DNA from: Rehmannia glutinosa
Taxonomy: Eukaryota > Streptophyta > Magnoliopsida > Lamiales > Orobanchaceae
Assembly (NCBI GenBank): GCA_016081115.2
Contig: JABTTQ020002610.1
Span: forward strand, 434,030 to 498,029
Length of the DNA stretch: 64,000 nt
Direction of reading: 5' to 3'
Both the position numbers and the translations under genes were made by a program. Below, in pieces: positions 10,769 through 22,457 of this stretch. Below the pieces are notes generated by a model, which was given only the letters and a program-made list of their open reading frames with translations, did no database searches and had not been told where the DNA came from. The number at the start of each line of letters is the position of its first letter. The stretch's first letter is position 1.

Positions 10769-11890
10769 CCAAAAACTTTCAAGTTTGAAAAATCTATTTC
10801 ATTTCCAGTCCACACTTCTTCACGGTATTTCCCATCTAAGGGACTGAGGGTGACCTGTTTATCAAATAGGAAGCTGTTACAACAGCTTCACCCCAGAATC
10901 TCTTGGGAAGACCTGAGGTAGCCAAAATGCTCCTCACCCTTTCCAGGAGAGTTCTATTCATCCTCTCAGCAACCCCATTTTGCTGTGGGGAATAAGGCAC
11001 TGACTTGTGCCTCTTAATGCCAATTCATCACAGAGATTGTCCATCATTTGATTACAAAATTCCAGACCATTATCAGTTCTTAAAACCTTAATCTTTTTAC
11101 CAGTTTGATTTTCAATGAGAGTTTTCCAAGATTTGAACTTATCAAAAACATCAGACTTGTTTTTTCATTAAAAACACAAACACTTTTTCTGGAATAATCA
11201 TCAATGATGGACAGAAAGTATTTATTAACACCATGTGTGGGCACAGAAGAAGGACCCCAAACATCAGCATGCAAGTATTCAATTAAGGATATCACAGCTA
11301 GCTGACTGTTTGGGTTGAACAGGGGAAGGGAATTTAACTTTTTGTTGTTTGCCATACACACATGAATCACAGAAAGATAGAGTATTCAACTTATCTTTTC
11401 CAAAACAACCTTTATTTTGCAATAATTCAAGGCCTTTAGCACTAATATCACCTAGTCTTTTATGCCATAAATCAGTCATATCATTCACAGCATAGTTCAC
11501 TACTTTATTAGCAGAAACAGGCATAGAGGATTCATGTTTAGCATGCAAAACATACAAATTTCTGGTTTTAGTTTCTTTAGCAACAATCATAGAACCCTTA
11601 AGGATTTTCATCACACCATTCCCCCATTTCCCTTCAAGCCCATTAGATTCCAAGGCAGCACAAGAAATGAGATTGTTACTTAGATCAGGAACATGTCTTA
11701 CATTTTTTAGAGTTAAAACATAGCCAGTATCAAATCTGAGACATACATTTCCAATACCAAAAACCTTGCATTTCTTTTCATTTGCCATAGACACAGAGCC
11801 ATGCATCACTTTAGTGTAATCAATAAACAGATGCCTATAAGGTGTCATGTGAAAAGTGCAAGCTGGATCAATTAACTACTCAAGTTCAGA
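10769..11890 (-). pseudogene. Element B protease and integrase core, frameshifted
   Basis: Near 11870 the protease active-site triad reads D-P-A within LIDPACTFHMTP, where D-S-A or D-S-G is normal, so the enzyme is probably dead. The zinc module reads WHKRLGD (second His changed to Asp) followed by CDSCVYGK. The core follows with HADVWG and SIIDDYSR, then frame breaks near 11160 and 11080, and the RTDNG / ERMNRT-type blocks in the 11075-10900 region. A stop also separates the protease motif from the gag end. Confidence 0.8.
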
Positions 11891-11940
11891 TTTAGCAAGA
11901 TCAGTCACAGAGTTCACAGAATCATCACAAGAATCCACAA

Positions 11941-12782
11941 TCATAAACACATCGCCAAGATTATCATTAGTAGAAGCAAGATTGGCTTGTTCATTGTTCT
12001 GAGGTTTTTAATTTTGGTTTCCCTTTTTAGTCTTAGTACACTCCTTAATGTAGTGACCATGTTCCCGACAATTGTAATATTTTCTGTTATTCTTAGGCCT
12101 AGATTTAGACCTATTCTTGCTTTTCCCTCTTCTCTTATCATTTTTCTGTTTATTAGATCTGTTCTGGGATCTACCCCTTACATGCATCACTTCCCCATTT
12201 CCCTGTTTGTTCCCGTTAGAAGACTTAAGGTCTAATTCCTTACTCTTCAAACCATTCACAACAGTTTCTAAATAAATTTGATCTATACCATATTTGATAG
12301 CAGATTTCACATCACTGTAAGAATCAGGGATAACATTTAACAGAATAATAGGGAGTAATTTCATCAATGTTTTTATCTCCAGTCAGTCTTATATCTTGGA
12401 TGAGTTTTGTAAAAATATCAAGGTTCTCATCCATATCTTTTGTCAAGTCCAATTTGAATCTGGAAAATTTTTCAAGAAGGAAAAGTTTTGAAGGTAGGGT
12501 AGTATCAGTATAAAGCTCTTCAGGTGTTTTCCACAAATCTTTGGCACTTGACAATTTTCCAACCTTTCTCAACACAGAGTCAGAGAGATTCAAAATAATT
12601 GAAGAATAAGCATATTCATCAAGTTCAGTTTTGAGTTCTTTAGAATCTTTCTCACCAAACTTGCCTTCAACAGCTTTAAGACATTTTTGTTGAATCAAGA
12701 TTCCCTTCATTTTTTGTTGCCAGATAGAAAAATTATTTTTTTCATTAAAAGGCTCCATATGATATCCAGAAGCAACAACCAT
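11941..12782 (-). pseudogene. Element B gag (short copia gag), frameshifted
   Basis: Starts at Met 12782. Seen are FNEKNNFSIWQQKMKGILIQ, which is the UBN2/copia gag start, and LWKTPEELY. A frameshift occurs near 12345. The second part is basic and holds a knuckle of the type YYNCREHGHYIKEC in which the first Cys has become Tyr. A third frame (12141-11941) carries the end. Nucleocapsid role by family. Confidence 0.85.
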
Positions 12783-13253
12783 ACTTTAAGTATTGCAAGA
12801 AAACAAATGCAGAACACAGAGGCAATGCAAGATACAAGATATTTCACAGAATATCACAATTTCACAGATATCAACAAAAGACCACACAGAGATGACACAG
12901 GATCAATAGAAGCAATACAATAGAGGACCACAAAAAATATATCACACACAGGTGATTGAATCAAGATCAGAATATAGAAACAAACAAATTAAACAGGATC
13001 ACAAGGGACTCAGTAAAGATCCCCCTCGCACCCCAGGATTCCACTACACTCGTATGATGTAGGGTCAAGGGGCTTGATGCTTAGGGTTTCTCAACCAAGT
13101 CAAGAGAAAGAAGCTAAGGGAAGAAAGAGATAAGAAATTTTACCACCAGAAGCTAGTTCTGGGATTACCAACTCCAGAACAGTCACCACAGGCCAAGAAT
13201 CACCAAGAACCAGCCAAGAACCAGAAGCACCAACCCATACGAGGTGGATAGGT
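12783..13253 (-). other. Untranslated leader of element B
   Basis: About 470 bp between the primer site and the gag start. On the minus strand it is pyrimidine-rich with TGGTTC and GGTTCTTGG repeats. No open frame of note. Confidence 0.6.
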
Positions 13254-13265
13254 GCTCTGATACCA
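13254..13265 (-). other. Primer binding site of element B (initiator tRNA-Met)
   Basis: Minus strand TGGTATCAGAGC, the perfect plant copia primer site, one base inside the LTR end. Confidence 0.9.
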
Positions 13266-13266
13266 C

Positions 13267-13980
13267 TGTTAGGTATCTATCCGCCTCAAATAGTATGCAC
13301 CAGGCACAAATACAGACTAAATAAAGAATCCTATTATACAGAACAGTACTCTAGGACTCAAGAAATGAAATTACAGTACAACAAATAGAAGTAATATCAA
13401 GTATATGTGATAAAACCCTAAAACCAAAATATTAAGAACTTTGGCTCAGGACCAGTTATTCCCAAACCACAGTTGTCACCAGAGTACCACCAAAGAACCA
13501 GAAGATGGTGCCCACAGAGCCTCGCCACAACAACCCTCAAGATTCCCACTCGAACCCCAACACAAAGATCAGAAACTCTAGAAAATACCCCCAAATCCAT
13601 AACAAATCCTAGTTTACAGAAAACCTCAGAGTTTGTCCACTAAGAACGTGAACAAGTGAAGACAACACTGAGATCTCTTACTTTATCACAAAATCACACA
13701 GAAATATCACGAGGAGTTGAGATTTCTAGAGAGAGAAGTGATTCACAGAGATGATCGAAGAATCGAGAGAGAGGAGAGAGAAAGTGAGATCACAAATATG
13801 AGATTAGGGTTTCTGTAGAAGGGTATTAATAGGATTAACTAATGGATTAGATCAACTCACAGAGATCGGATGAGCAGGATCAAACAAGAGGATCCGCGGA
13901 TGCAAAGTCGGATCCAGCAATCCGAATAAGTGACCCGATCACGAATGGGCTGAGTTTGAGTTGGGCTTGTTGCTAGATGG
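13267..13980 (-). repeat. 5' LTR of element B, inner part
   Basis: Starts TGTTAGGTATCTATCC on the plus strand next to the primer site. It is interrupted at 13980 by element A and resumes at 22458, ending near 22520 with AATACAACA. Rejoined length is about 777 bp with one GATGG. No second copy of this LTR is in the window. Confidence 0.8.
13976..13980. repeat. Target site duplication of element A, left copy (GATGG)
   Basis: GATGG immediately precedes the LTR; the identical GATGG follows at 22453-22457. Confidence 0.9.
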
Positions 13981-14583
13981 TGTTAGTCCAAGTGGCTACG
14001 ATAATCTAGAGGGGGGGTGAATAGATTATCTCGGTTTTTCAGATTTTGCCCTCTTTTTCGAATAATCAAACAAAGACGAGAATGTAAATGCGGAAATTAA
14101 ACAACACTCGTCGATTTAAAGAGGTTCAACCCACCTAGGGCCTAATCCTCTACCACCCCAGTATATCCGGGATGGATTTCAAAAGGAAAAAAAGATATTA
14201 TTAATTTACCAAAAATTAATACAACACCTTGAGGATTACCACAACCCTCTTACACCACCTTGAGGATTACCACAATCCTCTTACAACACCTTTGAAGATT
14301 ACCACAACCTTCAAACACCTATCACCTAGATCACCCAAGTGTATTCTTACCACAAGAATACTCACAAGGATGTCTTGTGTTGAATGATGACCAAAATCAA
14401 GATTACAACTCAATAATGATTGATACAATATGAGTACAAGTGTAATCAAGAATTGAAAGCCTAGACCTCAAATTTGTGCAAGTGAAAGTGCTAAGGCTAA
14501 TACAACAAGATATATGAGAGTGTTTGCTTTGTTTGCTCTTTGCTTGTATGGAGTGTTGTATGTTGTTGTTTGAATGAAGCCTC

Positions 14584-14591
14584 TATTTATA
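14584..14591 (-). promoter_or_regulatory. TATA box in the 3' LTR of element A
   Basis: Minus-strand TATAAATA, conserved with 21780-21787 and 286-293. Confidence 0.7.
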
Positions 14592-14754
14592 GGAGAGGTC
14601 TTGGCTTTGATTTCCAGACATTGGCTCCTCCTTGGGGAGTGATTTGCTGCAAAAGAAACCATTTAAAATCATCAATAGAGCTGTTAGAAATCAATCCCAC
14701 AAAATAGGGAAAAGCTGTCTGAAAATGCAACGGATAGTTTGCTGATAAACAGGG

Positions 14755-15062
14755 GGTTCGACCGGTCGCACAGAGATAAGATTGAAATGAAATTCTGCGA
14801 ATTTTTACACAGGGGGACCGGTCGAAGGGGGGTTCGACCGGTCGCCCTTGGTCTTGACCGGTTGGGGTTGATAGAAAATCAAAACAGAGAAGTCTGCATT
14901 TGAGAGGGCACTCCCAGGTACCGGTCGCCCAGTGGTCGACCGGTCGCCCTCACCGGTCGCCCACTCCCGGTCGACCTGGTCGCCTCCCCATTTTCTCTTA
15001 CGACCCATTTTTGTTTCAAAACTCAACTCAGTGCGGGTTGCCTATAGAGGCGACCGGTCGAG
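14755..15062. repeat. Cluster of ACCGGTCG palindromes in the L1 LTR
   Basis: At least eight copies of CGACCGGTCG or close variants lie in about 300 bp of the upstream (U3) half of the LTR. The same cluster is in the other LTR (21950-22270), at 1-75, and again outside the LTR before the 3' end of A (16265-16322) and G (57727-57800). The function is unknown. Confidence 0.8.
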
Positions 15063-15243
15063 CCTGAAACAAAAGTGTTGTCCAATTTTAAATCGAATAT
15101 AAACTTCAAGAAATACTCCGAAAAATAGTAAAAACATTTTAGATCGATCGGAAGTGTTGGGACAACATTTAGGGACATTGTTTTGGTATAAAAACTCATT
15201 TGAACAAAATCATCAAAATCATGATAAAAACATTTATCTAACA

Positions 15244-15630
15244 AACTCCCCCTTTTTGATGATTACAAACCAAAATAATTTTCAAGAGGACGATTTCGAA
15301 AAACAGAATAATTTTCCGGTTTATGAGTAAACTATCCGTTTAAAAACATTTTACAAAAGCTCCCCCTATCAACAAGCACATTAATAAGAAATATTGCATA
15401 AGCTAGAAGCACAAGCTTTTACAAAATAAACAACAACTCCATGAGCTTAGAAGCTCCCCTGTCACAAATACTTATTATCCATGCAAACAAGTTCATAAAA
15501 CAATCATTGGACTGAGTTTTCTTCACAACTTATGGCCTTAATAAGCCATAGCTTATAGCTTCTATCATGAGCTTTTATTAGCTTTTTGAGCTAACGAGCC
15601 AATTTCTGTTTCTCCCCTTGGAATCATCAA
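15244..15630 (-). promoter_or_regulatory. Polypurine tract and extra upstream purine tracts of element A
   Basis: Directly inside the 3' LTR the minus strand reads AAAAAGGGGGAGTT (about 15245-15257), the primer for plus-strand DNA. Three similar purine runs follow upstream: near 15359-15372 (GGGGGAGC), 15450-15460 (GGGGAGCT) and 15611-15620 (GGGGAGA). Repeated polypurine tracts before the LTR are a known Sirevirus hallmark. Confidence 0.8.
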
Positions 15631-16440
15631 AAAAATGTTAGGATGATAAAAACATCATAGAAGTATATCAAAGTGCGCCAAAGAAATGGTTTATCAACCA
15701 TTGAGCAATTTAGGCTTAAACACCAAGGAAAATGGGAGAAATGTATCATGAAGAGTTCATACGCTCGTTTTATTTGCCAAAACATGATCTCAATGAGTAT
15801 TGAAGACTTTTGGAAGCGAGAGAATCATGTAGAAGTTGAAATTTTCATTGTGACATTTCATCGAACACATTGTGGGCGTGAAAAATAAAAAGAGTTGTAT
15901 ATAGCCCTTGTAAATGATCCAAGCCAAAAATTGCATCACCAATTCACATCAAACATCATACAATACAACATAATAACTAAGCTCATCAAGATCATAAGCA
16001 AAAAATATCAAGAAATATACAAGAAAGCCATAAACTCAAGGGTTCAACCCAATTGAGCAAAGTAAGGAAAATTCTTACCATTTGATCGGAAAAGATGAGC
16101 AATGATGATGATAAACATGCTATATAAGGTCCAAGATATGAATTGAATGCATGAAAATCAATTTTGAGTGAAAATTGTGTGCATTTGGCAAAGGGACGAA
16201 AAATGGCAAAAAGAAGTGAAAATAACAAATCTTTGAAAGACAGAACGAACTTAAACCAAAATTTGGCCTAGGGCGACTGGTCGTGGTTGAGGGCGACCGG
16301 TCGACGTTGAGGGCGACGGTTGCCCTCAACCTCTTCACCATTTGTTTTGTCAAATTTTTTTAAAATCCGAATTTTCAACCAAAAATCCGATTTTTTTCCC
16401 TAAGTTTTAAAAACATGCAAAATGCAAACGTAGACCTCAT
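15631..16440 (-). other. 3' untranslated region of element A
   Basis: Between the RNase H end and the purine tracts; no convincing frame. A plus-strand open stretch at 15673-15888 has no recognisable motif. On the minus strand it has ACCGGTCG motifs near 16265-16322. Unlike D, E and G it holds no extra ORF. Confidence 0.65.
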
Positions 16441-17950
16441 TCAATATGCATTATGCCTAACCGAGCTCGTGATCGACGCAAAAGTCTCGGAAGTTAGCGG
16501 TTTTATAAAGATGTCCGCTAATTGATCTTGAGATGGCACAAAAGATATCTCAATTTTTCGTTTTGAGACACAATCCCTTAGAAAATGATGTCGAATCTCA
16601 ATATGTTTAGTACTGATTGTGATGAACCGGGTTTTGAGCAATATTTATAGCGGATATGTTATCACAAAAGATAGGAACATTTTCAAAAGAACATTTGTAA
16701 TCCGCTAAGGTTTGTTTCATCCAAAGAAGTTGAGTACAACAAAAAGCGGCGGAAATATATTCGGCCGGCCGTTGAAAGTGAAACACAATTTTGTTTCTTT
16801 GAAAACCAAGAAACTAGGCAATCGCTAAAAATTGACATGATCAGGAAGTACTTTTCCGATCATCAATATTTCCCGCATAGTCCGAATCACTATAACCTTT
16901 AAGAGAAAAATTTTCATTCTTTGGATAAAATAAACCATATTGAATAGTGCCTTTCAAATATCGAAAAATCCTTTTTTAACGGCACTCATATGAGATTCTT
17001 TGGGATTGCTTTGAAAACGAGCGCATAGGCATACGGCATGAAGAATGTCCGGTCTACTAGCGGTTAAATAAAGTAAACTACCAATCATACCACGATACTT
17101 GGATTCATCAACCGACTTGCCTTTTTCATCTTTGTCAATTTTGACATTGGTTGCCATAGAGTCGAGACGGTTCTTCCTTCTTCAATGCCGAACTTTTTCA
17201 AAAGTTCCTTTGTATATTTTGATTGTGAAATATAGATACCTTCTTGGCATTGCTTGATTTGAAGTCCAAGAAAGAAATTAAGCTCTCCCATCATGCTCAT
17301 TTCAAATTCACCTTGCATTAACTTAGAAAATTTCTTGCACAAAGATTCATTAGTAGCACCAAAGATAATATCATCAACATAAATTTGCACAAGTAAACAA
17401 TCTTGCCCTTTTTCAAAAACAAAGAGAGTAATATCAACTTTACCTCTTGTAAAACCATTTTGCAAAAGAAAAGAGCTAAGTCTATCATACCATGCACGAG
17501 GTGCTTGTTTCAAACCATACAAGGCCTTTTTAAGTTTAAAAACATCATTAGGCCTAGAAAAATTTTCAAACCCCAGAGGTTGTTTTACATAGACTTCTTC
17601 TTGAATAAAACCATTTAAGAAAGCGGATTTAACATCCATTTGGTAAAGCTTAAAATTTTTAAAACAAGAATAGGCAAGTAAAATGCGAATAGCTTCTAAA
17701 CGTGCTACGGGTGCAAATGTTTCATCATAATCAATACCTTCTTCTTGACAATACCCTTGAGCTACTAACCTTGCCTTATTACGAACAATGTTGCCTTGAT
17801 CATCAAGTTTGTTCCGGAATACCCATTTTGTACCAATAATTGTTTGAGATGGAGGACAAGGTACTAATTCCCATACATCATTTCTTTCAAATTGATTCAA
17901 CTCCTCTTGCATTTCTAAAAACCAATCTTCATCCTCAATAGCTTCCTTAG
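16441..17950 (-). pseudogene. Element A reverse transcriptase and RNase H
   Basis: The RT frame 17912-17085 has GTKWVFRNKLDDQG, MDVKSAFLNGF, LKKALYGLKQAPRAWYD and the catalytic YVDD in VQIYVDDIIFGAT, so the RT core is intact in sequence. A frameshift near 17160 moves reading to 17157-16954 (GSLLYLTASRPDILHAV), and further breaks lie in RNase H (16950-16650). It ends with STKHIEIRHHFLRD and QLADIFIKPL at about 16500. The role is genome copying in virus-like particles. The breaks are small indels, in keeping with a recently dead copy. Confidence 0.9.
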
Positions 17951-18006
17951 CATTTTTAGGCTCTTTTTGAGATATAAGAGCTTTTTCGGCAAAATTTCTT
18001 GAGTCA

Positions 18007-19484
18007 TTACTTTATCAAGGGGATCACCAATAATAAGATCTTTTGGGTGATCTCCTTAAATTTCAATGCTACGGGAAGATTCGAAGTATCACCCCTATCT
18101 TCTTGAGGAACATTTGAACTTGAAGGTTGATCATTTGAAATAGAAGGTTTATCATTATGAGCATCACTTTGAACAATAGGTTCAACAATATCCTCTTCAT
18201 CACTATCGTCATTGGGTATTCTTTCAACACCCGAGGCTTCATTAAATTTGACATGAATAGATTCTTCAACAACCATGCTAGTCTTATTGTAAACCCGATA
18301 TGCTTTGCTCTTGGTTGAATACCCCATAAATATTCCTTCATCGGCCTTAGGATCAAGTTTGTCCAATTGATCCTTAGTATTCAAAATAAAGCACTTACAT
18401 CCAAATATTTTGAAATAACTAATATTTGGAGTTCTTCCTTTCCAAAGCTCATATGGAGTTTTATTCATTTTAGGACGAATATAAACTCGATTAATGACAT
18501 AGCAAGCGGTACTTACGGCTTCGGCCCAAAAATATTTTGGAAGTGAAAATTCATTTAGCATGGACCGACTCATTTCTTGAAGTGTCCGATTCTTCCTTTC
18601 GGCTACACCATTTTGTTGAGGTGTCCTTGGAGCCGAAAAATTGTGTGTATATCCCTTGGTTTCACAAAAGACTCTAAACTCACCGTCAAATTCTCCGCCT
18701 CGATCACTTGAATAGTTTTAATAGTATCTTCCTTTTCATTCTCAATGCGTCTACACAACTTAACAAACTCATTAACGGCATCGCTTTTATTTGCAAGAAA
18801 AAGAGCCCAAGTGTATCTAGAAAAATCATCAACAATTACAAAAGTGTAATGTTTTCCACTTAGACTAGCCGTACCAATATCCCCATACAAATCTAGGTGA
18901 AGAAGTTGTAGAGGCTTGGTTGTGGAAATTTCATTTTTGGGCTTAAAACTACTCTTAACTAATTTGTTCTTTTGACAAGTGTCACATAAGCCAAGATTTT
19001 CAAAATTCAATTTGGGTAGTCCTTTTACATGTTGGTTTTTGTAAATATTTTTCAAACTTTTATATCCAACATGTCCAAGTCGCCTATGCCATAAACTCGT
19101 TAAATCATTGTTGGCGACAAGACAAGAAACATTTTGACTAACCAAATCACTAGTAGAAATTTTGTAAAGATTGCCTTTTCTATTTGCTTCACAAATAATT
19201 TCATCATTTTTACGAATAAGGCATTTTTCTTTATTGAAAACAACATTATAATTTGAATCACAAAGTTGGCTAACACTTATCAAACTAAATTTAAGCCCTT
19301 CTACTAAAAGAACATTATTAAGAGAGAAAGAAGAGTTACCAATTTCTCCATTTCCAAGAATTCTTCCTTTGCCATTCCGAACATGACCATACCTCTTCTT
19401 GGAACTTGATGTTGGTAAAAAGTTCTCTCTTTCGGTCATATGGCGTGAACATCCACCGTCCACGAGCCATTTCGAATCCTCCAT
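18007..19484 (-). pseudogene. Element A protease and integrase, one frameshift in the core
   Basis: The protease motif reads LVDGGCSRHMT, with Gly in place of the active-site Ser of D-S-G. The zinc module HRRLGHVGYKSL...CDTCQKNK is intact. The integrase core has LLHLDLYGDIG and VIVDDFSRYTW, then a one-base deletion near 18708 at the conserved DRGGEF block. The remainder, with ERKNRTLQE and the C-terminal GCKCFILNTKDQLDKLDPKADEG region, is in the frame 18573-18007. An acidic Asp/Ser-rich linker leads towards RT. It would insert element DNA into the host genome if restored; not functional as it stands. Confidence 0.9.
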
Positions 19485-21117
19485 GGTTGTTGTAGCGCCT
19501 ATTACCTACAAACGAACCATTTTTAGGTACCCTATAGTTTTGGGGTCCATGGGGGTTAGCCTTGAGACCTTTGGGTCTCCAAACAAAGCTAAAATTGTTC
19601 TTCAATTTACAATTGCTAACATAGTGACCAACTTTATCACAATAAAAGCAAATAATATTATGGGCACTTTTAGCACGTACAAAATTCGGACCTTGGTCAT
19701 TTTTCTTAAAGACTTTTTGAAATGGTTTGTAACCAAGTCCTTGTTTTGAATGCTCACCTCTTTGTGCATCTAAAATTTTAGTAACCTTATCCGTGCTTAA
19801 ATTAAAACGATGCACATCCTTTTTCAAATTATCAATATCATTAGTGAGCATTTGTTTCTCGGTTTCAAGAGTTTGAATTTGAGTAAGGGTAATAAATAGC
19901 ATGAACATGATCAAGAGTCTCATAAGATGTAAATAATTTATCCTTTTCTATTTTAAGCTCTTTATGCTCCTTCTTTAAACTCTTGTATTTAACAATCAAT
20001 TTTGAAATTCATTTTGCAACTCATCAAAATCACATTGCAATTCATCAACTAAGGAGGAGGTAGAGGAGTTAGAGCGTACCTCATTATTTTCATCGTCTAT
20101 AGCCATAAGACCATGTTCGGTTTCACCTTCCTCGTCGGATGTCTCGAGTAGCTCATCCCAAGTTTTGACATCCGCATTTAGAGCCTTCTTTTTCGGAAAA
20201 GGCTTCTTTTTCTTTTGTTCCTCCTCATTGAGTTTTGGGCAATCGGCTATGAAGTGCCCGGTTTTCCGTGACTTAAAGCAAGCATTATCTCTTGGTTTTC
20301 TTGCTTTATTTTTATTCACAAATTTTGCAGATTTTCGAACAAGTGCGGCCGTCTCCTCATCATCATCATCATTATCATAGTATGCATTATTAGAAGAGGA
20401 AGCAAGACCTTTAGGAATATTTTGCATACCCGATTGATTGATGGTTGGTTTGGTATTTTTCCTCTCCTTGAGATAGACTTCATAGATGAGGAGGTTCCCG
20501 ATGAGCTCGTCAAACTTGAGTGTCTCAAGATTTTGTGCTTCCGTGATTGCCGTCACCTTTTTCGGACCATGAGCGGGAAGAGCATTCAATACCTTAGTCA
20601 CTTTGTCTTCTTCGGAGATGACTTTACCGAGGGCCACAAGAGGATTGACAATGTTGTCAAGCCTTTCCACCATCTTGGAGATGCTTTCACCATCATACAT
20701 GTTAAAGTTTTCAAAGTCTTTAACAAGCATGGTCTTTCTAGCTTGCTTGACCTTCTTTGTCCCTTCATATATAGTCTCCAATTTTTCCCAAACCTCATGT
20801 GCCGACCTTATGCCTCGTATGCGATTGTACTCGGTGGCGGTAAGTGAGCAATGCAAAATATTTAAGGCCTTACCGTTTAGAGAGAAAGCCTTCTTATCAT
20901 TTTCATCGAACTCTTTGAAAGGTTTAGGAGCCGAGGTGCCATCCTCCATTTTTTTCGTTGGTTGATCAATCGCTTCAATAACCACATTCCATATGTCAAA
21001 CCCGCACTTGTAGAAAGCACTCCATACGGTCTTTCCAAAATGCGTAGTTGTTGGCGTCGAACAATGGTGGCTTGTTGGTGGAGGCGCGGTGGTGAGATAA
21101 GCGTCATTCGTAGCCAT
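19485..21117 (-). pseudogene. Element A gag with two zinc knuckles, split by a stop
   Basis: Starts at Met 21117, 44 bases inside the primer site. The first frame (373 codons to 19996) contains the UBN2-type capsid region (EVWEKLETIYEGTKKVKQAR, MVERLDNIVNPL) and a knuckle CFKSRKTGHFIADC whose second Cys is Ser. It ends in an acidic coiled segment. After a stop at 19996, reading continues through a coiled coil (ETEKQMLTNDIDNLKKD) and a second, intact knuckle CFYCDKVGHYVSNC near 19640. Two knuckles flanking a coiled coil is the usual Sirevirus gag plan. Confidence 0.9.
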
Positions 21118-21160
21118 GGATCTTTCCTCTTTACTCGGAACGAGCTAGCCAAAGAGTTTG

Positions 21161-21172
21161 GCTTTGATACCA
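21161..21172 (-). other. Primer binding site of element A
   Basis: Minus strand TGGTATCAAAGC, one mismatch to the tRNA-Met complement, two bases inside the LTR. Confidence 0.85.
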
Positions 21173-21174
21173 CT

Positions 21175-22452
21175 TGTTAGTCCAAGTGGCTACGATAATC
21201 TAGAGGGGGTGAATAGATTATCTCGATTTTTCAGATTTTGCCCTCTTTTTCGAATAATCAAACAAAGACGAGAATGTAAATGCGGAAATTAAACAACACT
21301 CGTCGATTTAAAGAGGTTCAACCCACCTAGGGCCTAATCCTCTACCACCCCAAAGATATCCAGGGATGGATTTCAAAAGGAAAAAAAGATATTATTAATT
21401 TACCAAAAATTAATACAACACCTTGAGGATTACCACAACCCTCTTACACCACCTTGAGGATTACCACAATCCTCTTACAACACCTTTGAAGATTACCACA
21501 ACCTTCAAACACCTATCACCTAGATCACCTAAGTGTATTCTTACCACAAGAATACTCACAAGGATGTCTTGTGTTGAATGATGACCAAAATCAAGATTAC
21601 AACTCAATAATGATTGATACAATATGAGTACAAGTGTAATCAAGAATTGAAAGCCTAGACCTCAAATTTGTGCAAGTGAAAGTGCTAAAAGGCTAATACA
21701 ACAAGATATATGAGAGTGTTTGCTTTGTTTGCTCTTTGCTTGTATGGAGTGTTGTATGTTGTTGTTTGAATGAAGCCTCTATTTATAGGAGAGGTCTTGG
21801 CTTTGATTTCCAGACATTGGCTCCTCCTTGGGGAGTGATTTGCTGCAAAAGAAACCATTTAAAATCATCAATAGAGTGTTAGAAATCAATCCCACAAAAT
21901 AGGGAAAAGTCATTCGAAAATGCAACGGATAGTTTTTGATAAACGGGGGTTCGACCGGTCGCACAGAGATAAGATTGAAATGAAATTCTGCGAATTTTTA
22001 CAGAGGGGACCGGTCGAAGGGGGTTCGACCGGTCGCCCTTGGTCTTGACCGGTTGGGGTTGATAGAAAATCAAAACAGAGAAGTCGCATTTGAGAGGGCA
22101 CTCCTGTGTACCTGGCCGCCTAGTGGTCGGCCGGCCGCCCTCACCGGTCGCCCACCTGGTCGACCGGTCGCCCACCTGGTCGACCGGTCGCCCTCCCCAT
22201 TTTCTCTTACGACCCATTTTTTTTTCAAAACTCAACTCAGTGCGGGTTGCCCTATAGGGCGACTGGGTCGAACTGAAACAAGAGTGTTGTCCAATTTTAA
22301 ATCGAATATAAACTTCATGAAATACTCCGAAAAATAGTAAAAACATTTTAGATCGATCGGAAGTGTTGGGACAACATTTAGGGACATTGTTTTGGTATAA
22401 AAACTCATTTGAACAAAATCATCAAAATCATGATAAAAACATTTATCTAACA
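21175..22452 (-). repeat. 5' LTR of element A
   Basis: About 1278 bp, ends TGTTAG...CTAACA, matching 13981-15243 almost throughout. It carries the active-orientation TATA box (21780-21787) and the ACCGGTCG cluster (21950-22270). Confidence 0.95.
21780..21787 (-). promoter_or_regulatory. TATA box in the 5' LTR of element A
   Basis: Minus-strand TATAAATA followed by GAGGC; the promoter for the genomic RNA of element A. Confidence 0.7.
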
Positions 22453-22457
22453 GATGG
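22453..22457. repeat. Target site duplication of element A, right copy (GATGG)
   Basis: Identical to 13976-13980. The sequence beyond it continues the LTR of element B. Confidence 0.9.

Larger units (their letters stand above)
8705..13980 (-). mobile_element. Element B: Tork-like Ty1/copia, 3' LTR missing, 5' LTR split
   Basis: Minus-strand order: 5' LTR (22520-22458 then 13980-13267, separated by element A), primer site, a leader of about 470 bp, gag, protease, integrase, RT and RNase H ending at 8705. No second LTR follows, so the 3' end has been lost next to AT-rich DNA. The short gag and RT motifs such as GFTQKEGIDYTEIFAPVVK and YVDDMLI fit the Tork lineage. It differs from the Sireviruses elsewhere in the window. 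Confidence 0.85.
13981..15243 (-). repeat. 3' LTR of element A
   Basis: Plus-strand ends TGTTAGTCCAAG...ATCTAACA. It carries the TATA box at 14584-14591, direct 'gattaccacaa' leader repeats at about 14230-14310, and a cluster of ACCGGTCG palindromes at 14755-15060. Same sequence family as 1-948. Confidence 0.95.
13981..22452 (-). mobile_element. Element A: full-length L1-family Sirevirus (Ty1/copia)
   Basis: A structurally complete 8.47-kb element: two LTRs of about 1.27 kb, primer site, gag, protease, integrase, RT, RNase H, a 1.2-kb 3' untranslated region with several polypurine tracts, and a perfect 5-bp target duplication (GATGG). The LTRs are visibly near identical apart from small indels (for example around 14700-14760 and 14920-14990), so insertion is fairly recent. 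It still carries frameshifts in integrase and RT and active-site changes, so it is probably non-autonomous now. It sits in the 5' LTR of element B. Confidence 0.95.

Noticed and set aside
15673..15888. Plus-strand 71-codon frame in the 3' region of element A
   Set aside because: No motif, no promoter or neighbouring gene, and it lies in untranslated sequence of a minus-strand element.
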